Shown here in pieces: positions 2,771 through 5,537 of a DNA stretch of 5,537 nt. Location of the stretch: assembly GCA_937952895.1 (NCBI GenBank), contig CALFYC010000002.1, forward strand, positions 1 through 5,537, read 5' to 3'. Every line of letters begins with the position of its first letter. The stretch's first letter is position 1. The DNA comes from an uncultured Neisseriaceae bacterium (lineage in GTDB: Bacteria > Pseudomonadota > Gammaproteobacteria > Burkholderiales > UBA11063). Position numbers and translations under genes: made by a program. The notes under the pieces are model-generated. The model had not been told where the DNA came from. It saw only the letters and a list, made by a program, of their open reading frames with translations, and did no database searches.

Positions 2771-5537
2771 ATGAAGTGTTTTAAGTTTATCTTTTTATTA
2801 TGCTGTAGTTTGTTTCTACTCTCTGGATGTGGTGGTGGAGGTGATGGATCTTCAAGTTCAGGTTCAGGAGATGGTCCAGCACCTGCTCCTACCCCTGGAT
2901 CTAATTTTAGCTTAGTTGCTAGTCGTTCGAATTTAATTCCGGTGATAAATGGTCAAGTAAGTAGATTTTATGTATACGTAACCAATATCGGAACAGATAC
3001 TGCAGCTGATGTTAGCTGGTCGTTAGATAATTTAAATGCAGGATTTAAGATTATTGATAGCAGTTCTGCAAAAACTATAGCTCCAGGGCAAACGACTTCA
3101 GTATTAGTTGAGGCTGGTGGAAGTAATGCAACCGGTTCAACCTATTTAGTGGCTAAAGCAAAGAAGGGTAGTCAAAATTCAAATAGTAAAGTTACAGACA
3201 ATATTGATATAAGTCTTTCTGTTCCATTAAATTCATACCCATATATTCCTCTAGATAGCTCTGATGAAAGTAATGTATTATTAATCCACAATATAGGAAC
3301 AATAAATACTAGTTCTGGAAATACTAGCTATGATTTTTATTTATATAATCAAGCTGATTATCCGGTATCATCGTTGGCTTTTAAGAATTTACCAAGTAAT
3401 GTGACATATGAGTTTGGTAATTGTCCAAATCCATTGCCCGCAAAAACACAATGCCAGATTATATTAAAAATTAAGCAAGTCGAGACAACTGGTGAAGGTG
3501 GAGAAATTACAGATATTCAATTAATTCCAAGTGGTGTGAATTTTAATACATCAGAGGCATTAAAGATGCAACATGGTGTTAATATTACATTAGATAGCAA
3601 AATAGTAGGTGACCTAGTATTAGTTCCAGTAAGTGGTTTTAAGGTTGATAAAGAAAACAATAAAATAGATAATGGAATTGGTTATATAGTAAACAATGGA
3701 GTAAAACCAATCCGTATTTCAAATATAATAACAAGTAATAGCGCAATAATTATAACTAATAATAATTGTTCTGTTGTAAATCCAGGTAACATGTGTAGTT
3801 ATTCATTAACTGGGGATATCAACAGAATTTTAAATGCAGGAAGTGTCCTAATAACAATAAACTATAATAATTCAAAACATGATTTGAAAATGGATTTGAT
3901 GGCAAATTGGTCATATGTTGCAACTCAGATGGTGCATGATCCAAGATTAGAATTCAGGGATTTAACTCCTGTTGAACTTAGCCACAATAATCAATCGGCA
4001 TTAATTGAAGTCGAAAATACTGGTGATGTGGAATTATCCAATTTGACAAATCCATTAATAAAAGTAGATGGTGCAAAAGGTTCTTTCGAAATTACAAAGA
4101 CTAATTGTCCACAAAATTTATCCCCATCAGCGATATGTATATATAAAGTTACTTACACTTCATCTGGTGCAGCAGAAGTAATAAGTGGTTCGATTGGTTC
4201 TATAAATGCAAGCTATAAAGATAAATTAGGTAATGTAAAAAGTTATGCTATGTCTTCTCAATTAGGAATCAATGCGACATTTAATGAGAGCCAGGCATTA
4301 TCTATTTCACCAGCAGAGGTGTTTCATCCGAGTAATTGGGGTGATTCTTTAATTCAGTCAAGTAATGTAACAATAACTAATTTAACTCAATCGCCAATAA
4401 CTAATTTAACTTTTAATCATAATGCTGGATGGGTATCAGTAAATGGCTGTGGGGATCAATTATCTGCAAATTCAAGTTGTGAGGCAACATTAACAACAAC
4501 TGGAATAAGGCCTGATTTATTTAATACTTATGATTCAACAGTCTTAAATGTTAAGTATAATTTTGGTTCTTCTCAAGTTATTCAAGCAAGTCAGGCATTA
4601 ACGGTAGGTTATATGGTTAAAGCAAAGCCCATAATTACTCCTGGAATTAAAATAGTGTCAGAAGATAATTCTGAAATAAGCCTATTTAAGGGAGAAATTT
4701 TCGAAGCTCGCTTTAATATAAGTAATATTAGTAGTGCAACCCATGGTGGTGATACTGATGTTAAAGTTAAAGTTGCAAGTTTGGTTCCAGAGACCAATAA
4801 TATAGCTTCGTTTTCAGTGGAATTAGGGTCTGGTTGTGTGGAATCAAGTGGCTATATTATCCTTAATACCCAAAATTCATGTGATTATAAAGTTAAAATT
4901 AGTGCAATCTCAAGCACCGAGCTTACTCCTATTCATTGGGTGGTGGAATATAAGTATGCCAATTATTCTTCAATAATCCCGGATTTTAATCAAAGTGCAG
5001 ATTATCCTTTAGGTTTTAATCTAACGATTAATTCCAAACATGCTCAATTAAGTATAGAGAATGTCAATCCAGTGACAAATAATTTTGCTAATATGAAAAC
5101 TTATGAATCGTATGCTAACACCTATAAAGTAACAAATGTGGGTAATTTGGCAATTAATGGTGATGTTGCCTTTAATTCAGCTGGTTTACCAGGTGCTTTA
5201 GGTTATTCAGATCTATCAGCATGTGCTAATTTGGGAATAGGTTCAAGTTGTAATATAACATTAACATATAATCCTAAAACGGCAATTGTTGGTAAAACCT
5301 TAGGTTTAGCAAGTCTAAATTTTAATGATGGAAATGCTCAAGTAAGTTATTTTTTTCCTCATGATCTTATTCAAGCAGAGGAAAAAGAAGCTCCTAATTT
5401 AGAAGTGAGGACAATAATACAGGGGTGCGGTATTGGTGATGGTTTGAGTGAGTCCTCTATATGCTACTTAAATCCTGTACAAACATCAAACTTTCGTCTA
5501 ATTGTTAAATTAACTAATAAAGGAGAGACTAAAGCTA
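2771..5537 (+). CDS. Large outer-membrane-type lipoprotein built of tandem Ig-like repeats, 3' end outside the window
   Basis: The frame stays open from ATG 2771 to the last base, giving 922 complete codons without a stop. Residues 1-20 are a lipoprotein signal (MKCFKF, a hydrophobic stretch, lipobox LSGC with lipidated C20). Gly at +2 is not an inner-membrane retention signal, so outer-membrane anchoring is expected. A Gly/Ser linker and PAPAPTP (about 21-43) lead into repeats. Eight copies of a strand motif of the type VTNxG occur at Asn 72, 193, 308, 416, 537, 652, 789 and 916, resembling bacterial Ig-like (ASH/Hydin-like or CARDB-like) domains. The protein is Asn- and Ser-rich with few Arg. 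No enzyme motif is seen; adhesion or a surface scaffold is inferred. In-frame ATGs at 2720 and 2723 would add 17 or 16 residues (16 from 2723) before the signal. I chose 2771 because it gives a normal-length lipoprotein signal, although GGA (2756-2758) is a distant ribosome site. The family is not identified more precisely. Confidence 0.9.
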   Translation, partial: MKCFKFIFLLCCSLFLLSGCGGGGDGSSSSGSGDGPAPAPTPGSNFSLVASRSNLIPVINGQVSRFYVYVTNIGTDTAADVSWSLDNLNAGFKIIDSSSAKTIAPGQTTSVLVEAGGSNATGSTYLVAKAKKGSQNSNSKVTDNIDISLSVPLNSYPYIPLDSSDESNVLLIHNIGTINTSSGNTSYDFYLYNQADYPVSSLAFKNLPSNVTYEFGNCPNPLPAKTQCQIILKIKQVETTGEGGEITDIQLIPSGVNFNTSEALKMQHGVNITLDSKIVGDLVLVPVSGFKVDKENNKIDNGIGYIVNNGVKPIRISNIITSNSAIIITNNNCSVVNPGNMCSYSLTGDINRILNAGSVLITINYNNSKHDLKMDLMANWSYVATQMVHDPRLEFRDLTPVELSHNNQSALIEVENTGDVELSNLTNPLIKVDGAKGSFEITKTNCPQNLSPSAICIYKVTYTSSGAAEVISGSIGSINASYKDKLGNVKSYAMSSQLGINATFNESQALSISPAEVFHPSNWGDSLIQSSNVTITNLTQSPITNLTFNHNAGWVSVNGCGDQLSANSSCEATLTTTGIRPDLFNTYDSTVLNVKYNFGSSQVIQASQALTVGYMVKAKPIITPGIKIVSEDNSEISLFKGEIFEARFNISNISSATHGGDTDVKVKVASLVPETNNIASFSVELGSGCVESSGYIILNTQNSCDYKVKISAISSTELTPIHWVVEYKYANYSSIIPDFNQSADYPLGFNLTINSKHAQLSIENVNPVTNNFANMKTYESYANTYKVTNVGNLAINGDVAFNSAGLPGALGYSDLSACANLGIGSSCNITLTYNPKTAIVGKTLGLASLNFNDGNAQVSYFFPHDLIQAEEKEAPNLEVRTIIQGCGIGDGLSESSICYLNPVQTSNFRLIVKLTNKGETKA
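2957..5537 (+). repeat. Eight Ig-like protein repeats with a recurring cysteine pair
   Basis: The anchor asparagines are 108-137 residues apart. In repeats 2 to 7 the strand motif is followed by two cysteines 9-15 residues apart: C218/C228, C333/C342, C446/C456, C560/C570, C689/C704 and C818/C827. The contexts are alike (for example NCPQNLSPSAIC, GCGDQLSANSSC, ACANLGIGSSC), matching the C-x-LxPGxSC turn before the last strand in bacterial Ig-like repeats. Each pair probably forms a disulfide in the periplasm or outside. Repeat 1 has none, and a further pair, C886/C898, lies ahead of the motif of repeat 8. The DNA copies are strongly diverged, so this is an old protein-level repeat and not a recent DNA duplication. 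Confidence 0.75.

Noticed and set aside
4609..4797. 62-residue open frame on the - strand
   Set aside because: It lies inside the lipoprotein reading frame, which is open throughout with clear repeat structure. It has no ribosome site or neighbour on its strand and is a chance antisense frame.

Overview
This is an AT-rich bacterial window, most likely chromosomal DNA of a low-GC gammaproteobacterium. The support is a PurM tail and an oligoribonuclease (Orn) of enterobacterial type, a tRNA closely resembling E. coli tRNA-Ile2(CAU), and a large outer-membrane-type lipoprotein. A Legionellales- or Thiotrichales-like host would fit, but the sequence alone does not settle the genus.

Layout. Bases 1-222 are the 3' end of purM (purine synthesis, + strand). 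It converges, with a 6-nt gap, on orn (229-804, - strand). Orn is the DEDDh exonuclease that finishes RNA decay. A perfect AT-rich inverted repeat (231-269) sits in the last codons of orn. Just upstream of orn on the same strand is a complete tRNA-Ile(CAU) gene with encoded CCA (831-907) and a good sigma70-type promoter (929-957). Only 26 nt separate tRNA and orn, with no visible terminator, so they are probably co-transcribed.

The 908-1120 spacer holds a 69-bp MITE-like element (972-1040). It has 16-bp terminal inverted repeats and a perfect 8-bp target duplication, ATTTTTTA. Next comes a broken gene for a small secreted four-cysteine protein (1121-1523). Its signal peptide and mature part lie in different frames. 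A hairpin of 12 pairs follows it (1531-1559).

Bases 1764-2561 encode a 265-residue glutathione S-transferase-fold protein with an enlarged helical domain and a hydrophobic C-terminus. It has its own promoter (1675-1701), overlapped by a dyad (1662-1687). After a 209-bp spacer with a near-consensus promoter (2661-2690), a lipoprotein gene starts at 2771 and runs open to the window edge, at least 922 residues. After the lipobox and a Gly/Ser/Pro linker it consists of at least eight Ig-like repeats of about 108-137 residues. Five or six of these carry a regularly placed cysteine pair.

The left part is ordinary housekeeping. The right part (secreted pseudogene, GST-like gene, repeat lipoprotein) looks like accessory content, and the genes do not form one obvious pathway. 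I see no defence system, CRISPR array or complete transposon. The least familiar items are the repeat lipoprotein, the MITE and the decayed secreted protein.
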